From contig CAWCTW010000003.1 of the NCBI GenBank assembly GCA_963798705.1, positions 620,001-684,000 of the forward strand: a DNA stretch of 64,000 bases, written 5' to 3'. The first letter of the stretch is position 1. Each line of letters begins with the position of its first letter. This stretch comes from AC-56 sp963798705 (lineage in GTDB: Bacteria; Actinomycetota; Thermoleophilia; Solirubrobacterales; 70-9). The notes below the pieces were generated by a model. That model saw nothing but the letters and a program-made list of their open reading frames with translations, was not told the DNA's origin and ran no database searches. Positions 1-8,206 of the stretch are shown here, one piece after another. The position numbers were made by a program, and so were the translations under genes.

Positions 1-330
1 GTCGCCCGTGTTGATTCCCTTGTCGATCGCAAGGCCGGCCAGGTACGGCGGTGCGAGCCCCGCGGCCGTCGCGATCACGAGCGCGACGCCCATCACGGCC
101 ACTCGCCCGCGGTACGGTCGCAGCAGCCCGAGCAGCCATCGCACCTTGCGGGTGCGCTGCTGCTCGCCCCGCACCAGGCGCCATAGATCGCGGAACAGCA
201 GGAAAGTGCCCATCAGCCGCCCCGGCTGGTTCGCCTGATCCTCGGTCGCCTCGGCGACCTCTGAGCCCTGTGCCTCCGGATCGCGCTCGGTCACCGGATT
301 GTCGTCAGCGGGCCGGCCGTTGTCGCTCAC
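1..330 (-). CDS. ABC exporter, N-terminal part (partial, runs off the window)
   Basis: The reading frame starts at GTG (328-330, minus strand) and runs off the left edge, giving 110 residues. A polar N-terminus rich in Asp, Glu and Gln (about residues 1-35) is followed by basic residues and the first transmembrane helix of a type-1 ABC exporter (LLRPYRGRVAVMGVALVIA, continuing GLAPPYLAGLAIDKGI). The LRPYR start of the membrane domain matches the neighbour at 419-2194, which lies 88 bp upstream on the same strand. The two are probably the halves of one heterodimeric exporter. The ATP-binding domain is outside the window, so the substrate cannot be inferred. Confidence 0.8.
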   Translation of the reverse strand, partial: MSDNGRPADDNPVTERDPEAQGSEVAEATEDQANQPGRLMGTFLLFRDLWRLVRGEQQRTRKVRWLLGLLRPYRGRVAVMGVALVIATAAGLAPPYLAGLAIDKGINTGD

Positions 331-418
331 ACAACCACCACCAACGACACCAGCATGTCGCGGCGCCGACGTGAACGCGTCTGGTTGATGTGCTGCGGGA
401 ACTGCCCTGGCACCGCGC

Positions 419-2194
419 TCACAGACGTGCCACCTCCTCGCGCCGCTCCAAGTCGCGCTGCAGGAACACCGAGTCCTCCATGCCGTGCTCGGCGATCTCC
501 GCATACAGCGGGCAGCGCTCCAGCAGCTCCTCGTGCGACCCGCGGTCCACGATCGTCCCGCCGTCCATCACCACGATCTCGTCGGCGAGCGAGATCGTCG
601 ACATCCGGTGGGCGACGATGAAGGTGGTTCGACCGGCCATCACCTCGCGCAGCCCGCGCTTGATCGCCGCCTCCGTGCGGGCGTCCACCGACGATGTGGC
701 GTCGTCGAGGATCAGGATCCGCGGATCCGCCAGGAGCGCGCGCGCGATCGCAATCCGCTGCCTCTGACCGCCCGACAGGGTGAGGCCCCGCTCGCCGACC
801 AATGTCTCGTAGCGATCCGGGAGCCGCTCGATGAACGAATGAGCCTGGGCGCGCCGGGCGGCGATCTCGATCTCCTCGAGCGTGGCGTCGGCGCGCGCGT
901 AGGCGATGTTGTCGGCGACGCTCGCCGAGAACAGGAAGCTGTCGTCGGCCACGAACGCGATCTGCGAGCGCAGCGAGCTCACGTCCACTGATCGCAGGTC
1001 GGCGCCGTCGACGAGCACCACCCCGCGACTGGGGTCGTACAGCCTTGCGAGGAGCGCCACCAGGCTCGTCTTCCCCGACCCGGACGGACCAACGAGCGCC
1101 ACGGTGCGCCCGCCCTCGACCGCCAGCTCCACGTCCTCAAGGGCGGGCGCGCCGCCGTCGTAGGCCAGGGACGCGTCGTGCAGCTGGACGGCGCCCGGGC
1201 CGTCTGGAAGCGGAGGCGCATCGGGGGCGCTCTCGATCCTGGGTGCCCGGTCGAGGATCTCGAAGACCCGGTTTCCCGACGCTACTGCCCGCTGCGCCAT
1301 CCCCAGCGACACGCCGAGCATCCGCATCGGGCCGGTGAGCATGATCAGGTACGTGTAGAAGGCGGCGAAGTCGCCCAGGGACAGCCCGCCGTTGACCACC
1401 TCCCGGCCGCCCACCAGCAGCACGACCGCCAGCCCCAGGCTGGGGAGGAAGCCCAGGAGCGGCGAGTAGAAGGCCTGTAGCCGGGTGGAGTAGATGTTCT
1501 GGTCGAACACGCGCAGGACCGAGCGGCGGAACCGCCCGAGCATGTGGCGCTCCCGCGCGAACGCCTTGACGATCCGGATCCCGGAGATCGACTCCTCGAC
1601 CTCGGCGGTCAGCTCAGCCAGGCGCTGCTGGATCTCCTGCACGGCCGGCCGCGAGCGCCGGTTGTAGCGCATGGCCGAGAGGACCACGAACGGCACCGGC
1701 GCCAGCGCCAGGGCCGCCAGGTCAGGCTTGATGGTGAACATCACCGCGCTCGCGAGCGCCAGCGTGAGCGCGGTCTGCGTCAGGAAGATCAGCCCGTAGC
1801 CGAGGAAGAAGCGGACCGACTGGAGGTCGACGGTCGCCCGGGACATCAGCTGACCCGTCTGCTGGGAGTCGAAGAATCCGAGCTCCAGCGACTGCAGGTG
1901 CTGGTACATCCGCTCGCGTAGGTCGAACTCCACCGCGACCGAGACCTTCCCGGCGATCAGGCGGCGGATCACCGTGAGGCCCAGCCGCAGGACGCCCGCC
2001 CCGACGATGGCCAGCACGAGCGGGAGGATCGCACTCCTGTCACCGTCCGCGATCGCGTTCACGGCCTGCCCCACTAGCCACGGGATCAGCACCGTCATCC
2101 CCATCGCGAACCACGCGAAGACGAGCGAGGCGATCACCGAGCGGCGATACGGGCGCAGGAAACCGAGTAGCCGCCGGAAGGTGGTCACGGCCAT
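419..2194 (-). CDS. ABC transporter, fused permease/ATP-binding exporter subunit
   Basis: This 591-residue half-transporter has a six-helix membrane domain (about residues 10-310) and a nucleotide-binding domain. Walker A is GPSGSGKTS, the signature is LSGGQRQR, and the H-loop is VAHRMS. Walker B reads LILDDATSSVD: the usual catalytic Glu after the Walker B Asp is replaced by Asp. In heterodimeric exporters such as TM287/288 or BmrCD, that change marks the degenerate ATP site. The partner should therefore be the gene starting at 330, which ought to carry the normal Glu. Drug, lipid or peptide export are all possible substrates. Confidence 0.92.
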   Translation of the reverse strand: MAVTTFRRLLGFLRPYRRSVIASLVFAWFAMGMTVLIPWLVGQAVNAIADGDRSAILPLVLAIVGAGVLRLGLTVIRRLIAGKVSVAVEFDLRERMYQHLQSLELGFFDSQQTGQLMSRATVDLQSVRFFLGYGLIFLTQTALTLALASAVMFTIKPDLAALALAPVPFVVLSAMRYNRRSRPAVQEIQQRLAELTAEVEESISGIRIVKAFARERHMLGRFRRSVLRVFDQNIYSTRLQAFYSPLLGFLPSLGLAVVLLVGGREVVNGGLSLGDFAAFYTYLIMLTGPMRMLGVSLGMAQRAVASGNRVFEILDRAPRIESAPDAPPLPDGPGAVQLHDASLAYDGGAPALEDVELAVEGGRTVALVGPSGSGKTSLVALLARLYDPSRGVVLVDGADLRSVDVSSLRSQIAFVADDSFLFSASVADNIAYARADATLEEIEIAARRAQAHSFIERLPDRYETLVGERGLTLSGGQRQRIAIARALLADPRILILDDATSSVDARTEAAIKRGLREVMAGRTTFIVAHRMSTISLADEIVVMDGGTIVDRGSHEELLERCPLYAEIAEHGMEDSVFLQRDLERREEVARL

Positions 2195-2322
2195 CGACTA
2201 TACAAAGTGAAGTATCGACCGCCGCAGCTCGCCGCCGGGCGGCGAGGGCGGCGGACCGTTTTGGCGCTTTGTTGTCGATGCACGGTCAATAAGCGTCAAT
2301 CGCACGAGGGATACTTGACGGT

Positions 2323-2490
2323 GTGACCCCACCGCCCGCCGGGCTGTGCCAGTCGTGCGCTTACCAGCGCATCGTCAAGACGACCCGGGGCTCGAGCTTC
2401 TCGCTGTGCGAGCGGTCCCGAACCGACCACTCGTTCCCGCGCTACCCGCGCCTGCCGGTCAAGCGCTGCCGCGGCTACGAGCCTCGGTAG
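2323..2490 (+). CDS. small Cys-rich conserved protein (55 aa)
   Basis: This short GTG-started frame encodes 55 residues with four cysteines: a CQSC pair near residue 9, then single Cys residues in LCERS and KRCRGYEP. The spacing could bind zinc or an iron-sulphur cluster, but no fold is certain. The codons have strong third-position GC, as in the neighbouring genes. It stands alone between the divergent ABC gene (start at 2194) and the convergent EamA gene. The function is unknown. Confidence 0.65.
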   Translation: MTPPPAGLCQSCAYQRIVKTTRGSSFSLCERSRTDHSFPRYPRLPVKRCRGYEPR

Positions 2491-2612
2491 CGGCCGGTAT
2501 TGGCGGTTTACCCTCCCATCCGTGAGAAACCCGCCAACAAGGCCAGTCCCAACCGCCGACGCGGTCCCACGCGCCCGGACTTCCAGGGTCTCCTCAGTCC
2601 CAAGCGTCGCCC

Positions 2613-3506
2613 TCACGCCTCCACCGGCGCCGGCGTGCCCGTCGCGCTCAGCGCACCCGCGCTCGCGGCCACCACGAGGCCGATGGCGACCACCTCGTTC
2701 GCGCTCAGGTCCTGTCCCAGCGCCACCAGGCCGACCAGCGCCGCCACCGCCGGCTCCAGGCTCATCAGCACCCCAAACGTCCCCTTCGGCAGCCGGCGAA
2801 GCGCCTCGAGCTCCAGGGAATAGGGGATCGCCGAGCTGAGCAGGGCCACGGCGAGCCCCACCGCGAGCAGGCCGGGGTCGCCGAGGTCGGCGCCACCGGC
2901 GACGATCCCGCTCGGTAACAGCACGACGGTCGCCACGATCATCGCCAGCGCCAATCCCTGGCCGCCGCTGAACGCTCGTCCCACGCGCACGGCCAGCACG
3001 ATGTACGTGGCCCAGAAGGCGCCGGCCAGCAGTGCCAGCAGCGTTCCGGTCGTATCGAGCGATCCGTGAATGCCCGGCGACAGCAAGACGATGCCCCCGG
3101 CGGCGAGCGCCACCCACAACAGGTCGCTTCCCCGCCGCGAAGCCGCGACCGCGACGGCGAACGGCCCGGCGAACTCGAACGTCACGGCGATCCCGAGCGG
3201 GATGCGGTCGAGCGCTCCGTAGAAGCTCAGGTTCATTCCCGCCAGGGCGATCCCGAACAACAGGGCGTCGCGCAGCGCGCCGCCCTCGCGGCCCTTCAGG
3301 CTGGGCCGCCAGACAAGCAGCAGCGCCACCGCCGCAAAGCCGGTCCGCAGCAGCACCGCCCCGGCCGGCCCGAGCTCGTCGAACAGGGTCGTCGCGATCG
3401 CCGCGCCGACCTGCACGGACGCGATCGCCCCCATCACCAAAGCCATCGACGTTGCGCGGTCCGAGCGCCTCAAGCCGCCGAGACTAGCGGCGGGGGCAGG
3501 CTGCAT
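2613..3506 (-). CDS. EamA/RhtA-type DMT superfamily exporter
   Basis: This 297-residue protein has about ten hydrophobic segments arranged as two EamA repeats, the usual size for the drug/metabolite transporter superfamily. The segment PLGIAVTFEFAGPFAVA and the C-terminal MSLEPAVAALVGLVALGQ resemble RhtA-like threonine/homoserine exporters. Family members export amino acids or related metabolites, but the actual substrate is not visible. It starts just 28 bp after the end of the glycosyltransferase frame on the same strand, so the two may share a transcript. Confidence 0.88.
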   Translation of the reverse strand: MQPAPAASLGGLRRSDRATSMALVMGAIASVQVGAAIATTLFDELGPAGAVLLRTGFAAVALLLVWRPSLKGREGGALRDALLFGIALAGMNLSFYGALDRIPLGIAVTFEFAGPFAVAVAASRRGSDLLWVALAAGGIVLLSPGIHGSLDTTGTLLALLAGAFWATYIVLAVRVGRAFSGGQGLALAMIVATVVLLPSGIVAGGADLGDPGLLAVGLAVALLSSAIPYSLELEALRRLPKGTFGVLMSLEPAVAALVGLVALGQDLSANEVVAIGLVVAASAGALSATGTPAPVEA

Positions 3507-3534
3507 TCGTGGGCGGGGCGGTTCGCTCAGCGAG

Positions 3535-4965
3535 TCAGGCGACGGCGCCCGCGTGCTTCAGGAGCTCGTGCAGCAGGCGCTCGTACTGGATCAGATGCCG
3601 GGTACCGAGGAAGTCATCCTCCACCCGCTGCCGCGCCGCCTCGCCGAGCCGCCTCGCGTGGTCCGAATCCGAGAGCAGCCGCCCGAGCACGGCCCCCAGG
3701 CCCGCCAGGTCGAGCGGATCGTCGACCAGGATCCCACTTTCGCCATCGACGATCTGGTCCTGGATCCCTCCACGCCGGCTGGCCACGACGGGCTTTCGCT
3801 TCCACATCGCCTCGGCGACCGTCAACCCGAACCCCTCCGCCAGGCTCTTCTGAACCACGACGTCGGATCGTCGCTGGATGGCGTTGACGATCGCGGCGTT
3901 CTCCTGCACGTCGTCCATCGGCAGCGCGGCCAGGTGCACCCGCCGGCGCACCGCCGGATCGAGCTCCAGCCGGTGGGCCTCGACCTCGGCCAGAACGTCA
4001 GCGCCTTCCGGATCGTCGGTGACCGCGGCGACCGAGGGACCCGCGAGCAGCAGATGGGCCTCGTGGTCGGCCAGGTGCTCCGCGAAGCAGCGCAGGACGC
4101 CCATCGGGTCCTTCAGGCGGTCCCACCGCGACACCTGCGTGACCAACGGGGCGCCGTCGGGAATCGTCTCCTCCTGGAGCATCTCCGCCGAGCGGTCGAC
4201 CCTGCCGGGGGAACCGTCCTCGCGCGTGAACCTCGCTTTGGATGGCTCGCCGTCGCGCAACAGGCCCGCGACCGCGAGGATCGCCCGCACCGACTCCCCG
4301 TCGAGGTCCTGGTTCTTCGGCGAGAAGGCGTCGATCGACGGCGGGACGATCCAGACCCGCTCGCCGTCGAGCGCCTCCCAGACGAACTCCCTGCGCGAGA
4401 AGACATAGGCCTGCGCTTCGGCGACGTAAGGGCGGAGGAAGATCCACGCCTGGCGCGCCAGGTCGTTCGGCAGGTCGAGCCCCACGTGGCAGCGCCAGAC
4501 GACGGTCGCGCCCGTCGCGCGCACCGCCTCCACCATCCCCGCCGTCTGCGGATCGTGAAGGAACACGATGTCCGGGGCCGCGACCGTGGCCGCGAGCTCC
4601 TGAGCATTCTCCCGAAGCGTTTCCTCGTACACGGCATGCTCTGCCTCGCCCAGGGGGCCACCGTCGCCCGGCGCTCCGTGAAGGTGGTTGTGCATTCGCT
4701 TGGTGACCCCGAAGAACTCCGGATTGCCATCGACCACCACCCAGCGCGTGTCGACCCCGCCGCCGCGCGCGTAGGCGAGCAGCGACTGCAGTAGCTCGGC
4801 CACCCCGCCGCCGCGCGCCGTTGAGTTCACATGCCATACCACGCGGCCGGCGAACAGCTCCCGCCCGCGGACGATCACCTCCTCCAGCTCGCGGTAGCGC
4901 TCGCCGAGCAGCTCACGGAACCGGTCCGGCGGAAGCGGCGCGACGGGGACGTGGGTCAGGGGCAT
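3535..4965 (-). CDS. GT4 glycosyltransferase, trehalose synthase (TreT)-like
   Basis: This 476-residue GT-B fold enzyme has the N-terminal signature WHVNSTARGGGVAELLQSL typical of TreT-type trehalose glycosyltransferases. The donor-site motif EGFGLTVAEAMWKRKPVVAS carries the EX7E pair, followed by GGIQDQIVDGESGILVDD. TreT enzymes transfer glucose from a nucleotide sugar to glucose in the cytoplasm to make trehalose. Related family members have other activities, so the substrate is an inference. It sits upstream of the EamA gene in the same direction and is divergent from the exonuclease at 5076. Confidence 0.82.
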   Translation of the reverse strand: MPLTHVPVAPLPPDRFRELLGERYRELEEVIVRGRELFAGRVVWHVNSTARGGGVAELLQSLLAYARGGGVDTRWVVVDGNPEFFGVTKRMHNHLHGAPGDGGPLGEAEHAVYEETLRENAQELAATVAAPDIVFLHDPQTAGMVEAVRATGATVVWRCHVGLDLPNDLARQAWIFLRPYVAEAQAYVFSRREFVWEALDGERVWIVPPSIDAFSPKNQDLDGESVRAILAVAGLLRDGEPSKARFTREDGSPGRVDRSAEMLQEETIPDGAPLVTQVSRWDRLKDPMGVLRCFAEHLADHEAHLLLAGPSVAAVTDDPEGADVLAEVEAHRLELDPAVRRRVHLAALPMDDVQENAAIVNAIQRRSDVVVQKSLAEGFGLTVAEAMWKRKPVVASRRGGIQDQIVDGESGILVDDPLDLAGLGAVLGRLLSDSDHARRLGEAARQRVEDDFLGTRHLIQYERLLHELLKHAGAVA

Positions 4966-5075
4966 CGCTCTGGCACGAGTCGCTCGGCTGCGAGCCTACA
5001 TCCGCGGTCGGCCCGGGTCGCGATCGCGCCGGTGTCCGCCGATCGCCGGCGGCACGCGCCGCATAGGCTGGGGGC

Positions 5076-5939
5076 GTGACCCGGCCGCTTCTCGTCGTCG
5101 ACGCCCCATCGCTTCTCTATCGCGCCTTCTACGCGCTGCCGAAGTCGATCACCGACGCGGACGGCAACTCGGTCAACGCGCTCTTGGGCACGACGAACCT
5201 GCTCCTGCGCGAGGTGGAGGAGCACCGTCCTCGGGCCGTGGTCCTGTGCTTCGGCCCGGACGCCGCGCGATATCGCGTGGAGCAGTACGAGCCCTACCAC
5301 GCCGACCGCCCGCCGGTGCCGGATCGGCTGGCGCCGCAGTTCGCCGACGCCCCGGAGTTCTTCGCGGGATTCGGATGGACCTCGGTCATCGACGACGAGC
5401 TCGAGGCGGACGACGTCATGGGCTCGCTGGCGGACAAGGAGGAGGCCGCCGGGGGAGAGGCACTGCTGATGACCGGCGACCGCGACCTCTTTCAATGCGT
5501 GACGAGCAAGGTGAAGGTGCTCTACGTCAGCACCGGCAAGAGGGGGGCGGAGGTGGTGGACGCCGCCGAGGTCAAGCGCCGCTACGGGGTCGGACCCGCG
5601 CTGGTGCCGGACTTCATCGCGCTTCGCGGAGATCCCTCGGACGGGATCCCGGGGGCAAGGGGGGTCGGCGAGAAGACGGCCGCCGACCTGTTGCAACGGC
5701 GCGGATCGCTGGAGGCCGCGATCGAGAACGCGGTGCGCGAGCGCCCGCCCCGGCTTTCCGGGGCGCTGCTCCACGGCGCCGACGAGCTACGCATGTTCAA
5801 GGACCTGGCGACGTTGCGGGCGGCGCGGGTGAGGCGGCCGCGAAACCGCGAGACCGACTTGGCGGGCGGCGCCAAGGCCGCGCGGAAGCGGGGCATGAAT
5901 CGCCTGGCGGAGCGGCTCGAGGGGGCCGCCCGGGCCTAA
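5076..5939 (+). CDS. 5'-3' exonuclease (FEN/PolI-exo family)
   Basis: GTG start; 287 residues, the usual size of a stand-alone flap-type 5'-3' exonuclease. Metal-binding acidic motifs are visible in order: LVVDAPSLLYRAFYAL near the N-terminus, DDELEADDVMGSLA around residue 110, and MTGDRDLFQ around residue 130. A helix-hairpin-helix follows (GDPSDGIPGARGVGEKTA). It would degrade RNA primers or flaps during replication and repair, the role the N-terminal domain plays in DNA polymerase I. No polymerase domain is attached. The C-terminus is short and basic. Confidence 0.92.
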   Translation: MTRPLLVVDAPSLLYRAFYALPKSITDADGNSVNALLGTTNLLLREVEEHRPRAVVLCFGPDAARYRVEQYEPYHADRPPVPDRLAPQFADAPEFFAGFGWTSVIDDELEADDVMGSLADKEEAAGGEALLMTGDRDLFQCVTSKVKVLYVSTGKRGAEVVDAAEVKRRYGVGPALVPDFIALRGDPSDGIPGARGVGEKTAADLLQRRGSLEAAIENAVRERPPRLSGALLHGADELRMFKDLATLRAARVRRPRNRETDLAGGAKAARKRGMNRLAERLEGAARA

Positions 5940-5994
5940 GGCTGTTGTTGCGACGTCGGCGGCGTGCCGTGCCAGGGGAAGCTAGTCTCGGACT

Positions 5995-6222
5995 GTGAGC
6001 CGCGAGTCAGACCAGGCCGGGGGGGCCATCGAGCACGGGTTCAAGGAGGGCGACTCCGTCTGGGTCGAGGACGGCGACGGCAGGCGCCACCCGGGGGTCT
6101 TCGTCGGCGACAACGAGGCGAGCGGCTGGTTCGGCGGCGGTCCGAGCGCCTATGTGGTCCATCCGGAGGCCCACCAGGCCGAGGTGGTCTCGATCTTCCG
6201 CATCACGCCTCGCGACCACTAG
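5995..6222 (+). CDS. hypothetical protein (75 aa, acidic, SH3-like composition)
   Basis: GTG-started frame 55 bp after the exonuclease, same strand. It contains GDSVWVEDGDGRRHPGVFVG followed by a short beta-rich segment ending in VSIFRITPRDH. The alternation of Gly, Val, Trp and charged residues suggests a small beta-barrel such as an SH3/Tudor-like or DUF1918-like fold. No recognised family or function. Confidence 0.6.
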   Translation: MSRESDQAGGAIEHGFKEGDSVWVEDGDGRRHPGVFVGDNEASGWFGGGPSAYVVHPEAHQAEVVSIFRITPRDH

Positions 6223-6235
6223 CCGCCCCGCTTCT

Positions 6236-6445
6236 CTACTCGCCCGTCAGGCGAAAATGGCCGGTGCCCTGGTCGTCCTCCCGCACCTTGTCCAGACGCT
6301 TCGCCCGGCGGGCCGCGCGAAATCCCTTGCGAATCTCGCGCTGCTCCACTCCCAGCTTCGTGGCGAGGTCATCGCGAGTGAACTCGGGCTGGTCGAGGTC
6401 CTTGGCTGTTTCGACGACCTGGTCGGCGGTGATGTTTTCGGTCAT
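6236..6445 (-). CDS. small helix-turn-helix-like protein (69 aa)
   Basis: The start was set at the ATG at 6443-6445 because a GAGAGG ribosome-binding site lies seven bases upstream; an in-frame ATG six bases earlier would overlap that site. The segment FTRDDLATKLGVEQREIRKG resembles a helix-turn-helix, and the rest is basic (ARRAKRLDKVRED). It is convergent with the gene at 5995, with a 13-bp gap. A DNA-binding role is plausible but unproven. Confidence 0.62.
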   Translation of the reverse strand: MTENITADQVVETAKDLDQPEFTRDDLATKLGVEQREIRKGFRAARRAKRLDKVREDDQGTGHFRLTGE

Positions 6446-6629
6446 GCTCATTCCTCTCGGATCGTGGTCACTTCGGTGGAATCGAACGCTCACGTTGGAC
6501 GCGCCTGTGCGGGTGCCATCTCCGACCGGGCCCCCTCGGCGAGGTACGGGCTCGACGGGAAGAGGGCACCAGAAACCCCACCGGGCTACTACCAGCCTAG
6601 ATGACCTGCTGGGGGCCTGATCGTCGGTG

Positions 6630-7703
6630 CTAGGCCGATTGCGCCGCGATCGCCGGGGCGCACGAGGTGAATTCGTAGCTTCCGGGCATGTCCCGGCGGA
6701 GCGCGGCGAACGCGATGCCGCCGACGATCAGCGGCAGCCAGAAGAGGATTACCCGATAGGCCAGGACCGCCGCGGCGGTTCCGGCGGCCGGGGCTCCATA
6801 CACGATCAGCGTGCCGATCAGACCGCCGTCGATGCCGCCGATTCCACCGGGGATGGGCAGGAGGCCTCCGAGCTGACCGATCAGGTAGCCCATCAGGACG
6901 ACGGTGAGCGCGGGGGAGAGGCCGAACGCGTGGAAGGTCGCCCAGAGCACCGCGTTGTCGAAGATCCAGTAGCCGACCGACCCCGCGATCACGCGCCGGT
7001 CTCCCGACCGCAGAATCTGAATCGCCTCGGCGGTGCCGTCGATCACGGCGCGGCGGGTCGCATACAGCCACCGGCGCGCGCGGGAGGCTTCGGAGCCCGG
7101 ATCCGTGCCGGGGCCGAGCCGCGGCAGTGCAGCGACGGCGCCGATCGCGAGAGCCGCCAGAGCCGCGGGCAGCGCGGTCAGCCAGAGCGACAGGTCGGGG
7201 CCGATGATCCCGATCGCCATCACGGTCCCGAGCAGGGCGACGGCGAGGAAGTTGACTCCGCTCTTGATCAGGAAGAAGGCGACCGAGCGGCGCGCGATCC
7301 GCTGGCCGCCCATGCCGCCGCGGTGAAGCACCCACGCGCCGAGCGCCAACCCGCCGGCGCCACTCGCCGGCACGAGCGATCCCATCGCAAGCTCCGAGCC
7401 CCCGATCTGCCAGCTTCGCCGCCGGCGAAGCCCGGTGCAGAAGATCGGGCCGAACATGACGATGTAGGAGCCGAACGACAGGCCCTCCAGGAGCGCTGCA
7501 CATACGAGCCAGTCGGCGCTCGCGCCTTCCAGCTTGTCGCGGACCTCGCCGAGGCCCGGCGCGAGCACGAAGATCAGCACGAGCACAGCGAGCGCCGCGA
7601 TCGCCTGGAGTGCACGCTTGGCCAGCGAACGCGCCTGGAACTCTCGTGGCAGGTCCGCAGGCGAGGGCTCGACGACCTTGTAGCGGGAGGATGGGGTAGT
7701 CAT
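6630..7703 (-). CDS. YbhN/LPG-synthase-TM-type integral membrane protein
   Basis: 357 residues with about eight transmembrane helices. It has the features of the lysylphosphatidylglycerol synthase transmembrane domain / UPF0104 family: GSLVPASGAGGLALGAWVL in the middle and GQLGGLLPIPGGIGGIDGGL toward the C-terminus. Members act as lipid flippases or regulators of membrane lipids. The soluble LPG synthase domain is absent, so a flippase-like role is more likely than lysine transfer. The last residues are short and polar. Confidence 0.85.
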   Translation of the reverse strand: MTTPSSRYKVVEPSPADLPREFQARSLAKRALQAIAALAVLVLIFVLAPGLGEVRDKLEGASADWLVCAALLEGLSFGSYIVMFGPIFCTGLRRRRSWQIGGSELAMGSLVPASGAGGLALGAWVLHRGGMGGQRIARRSVAFFLIKSGVNFLAVALLGTVMAIGIIGPDLSLWLTALPAALAALAIGAVAALPRLGPGTDPGSEASRARRWLYATRRAVIDGTAEAIQILRSGDRRVIAGSVGYWIFDNAVLWATFHAFGLSPALTVVLMGYLIGQLGGLLPIPGGIGGIDGGLIGTLIVYGAPAAGTAAAVLAYRVILFWLPLIVGGIAFAALRRDMPGSYEFTSCAPAIAAQSA

Positions 7704-7764
7704 TGCGATGAGCCTGGCCGTGTCCGGTGGTCTTACTTAGCAACCCGACGAACTAGGAGGCCGA

Positions 7765-8106
7765 ATGACTCCCATTGACCGCGTGCGGCTTGCGCGCGAC
7801 GCCTACGGCGCATACGAGTCCGGGGACCGCAGCGTGATCGATGCCCTGCTCACCGCCGACTTCGTCTTCTACAGCCCGCCGGATCCGGGCATCGGCCGGG
7901 AACGGTATTTCGAGCGCTGCTGGCCCAACGCCGAGACGCTGGAGTCGTTCGAGCTCAAGCGGCTGATCGAGTCGGGTGACGAGGTGGTCGTCACCTACGA
8001 GGCCACGAAGACCGACGGCTGTCGCTTCCGCAACACGGAGGTCCTCACCTTCGCCGGCGACAAGCTCGCCAAGGTGGAGGTCTACTTCGGGTGGGACCTC
8101 GACTGA
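7765..8106 (+). CDS. NTF2-like (SnoaL-type) small protein
   Basis: 113 residues with the layout of the nuclear-transport-factor-2 fold: an N-terminal helix (RVRLARDAYGAYESGDRSVI), then LLTADFVFYSPPDPGIGRERYFE, and beta strands ending KLAKVEVYFGWDLD. A good AGGAGG ribosome-binding site precedes the ATG. Members are ketosteroid isomerase-like enzymes or ligand-binding proteins. It lacks the MSRENVE start of the later paralogue cluster in this window, so it belongs to a different branch. Confidence 0.85.
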   Translation: MTPIDRVRLARDAYGAYESGDRSVIDALLTADFVFYSPPDPGIGRERYFERCWPNAETLESFELKRLIESGDEVVVTYEATKTDGCRFRNTEVLTFAGDKLAKVEVYFGWDLD

Positions 8107-8206
8107 TCCCAGGCGCAGTCTCGGTCCCGGGCCACCGCGGCGCCGAGGGCCAGCTGCTTTCCTCGCAGGTCATGGCCGCTGGCCGCGAATCCTCGGCCGG
8201 CCGAGG

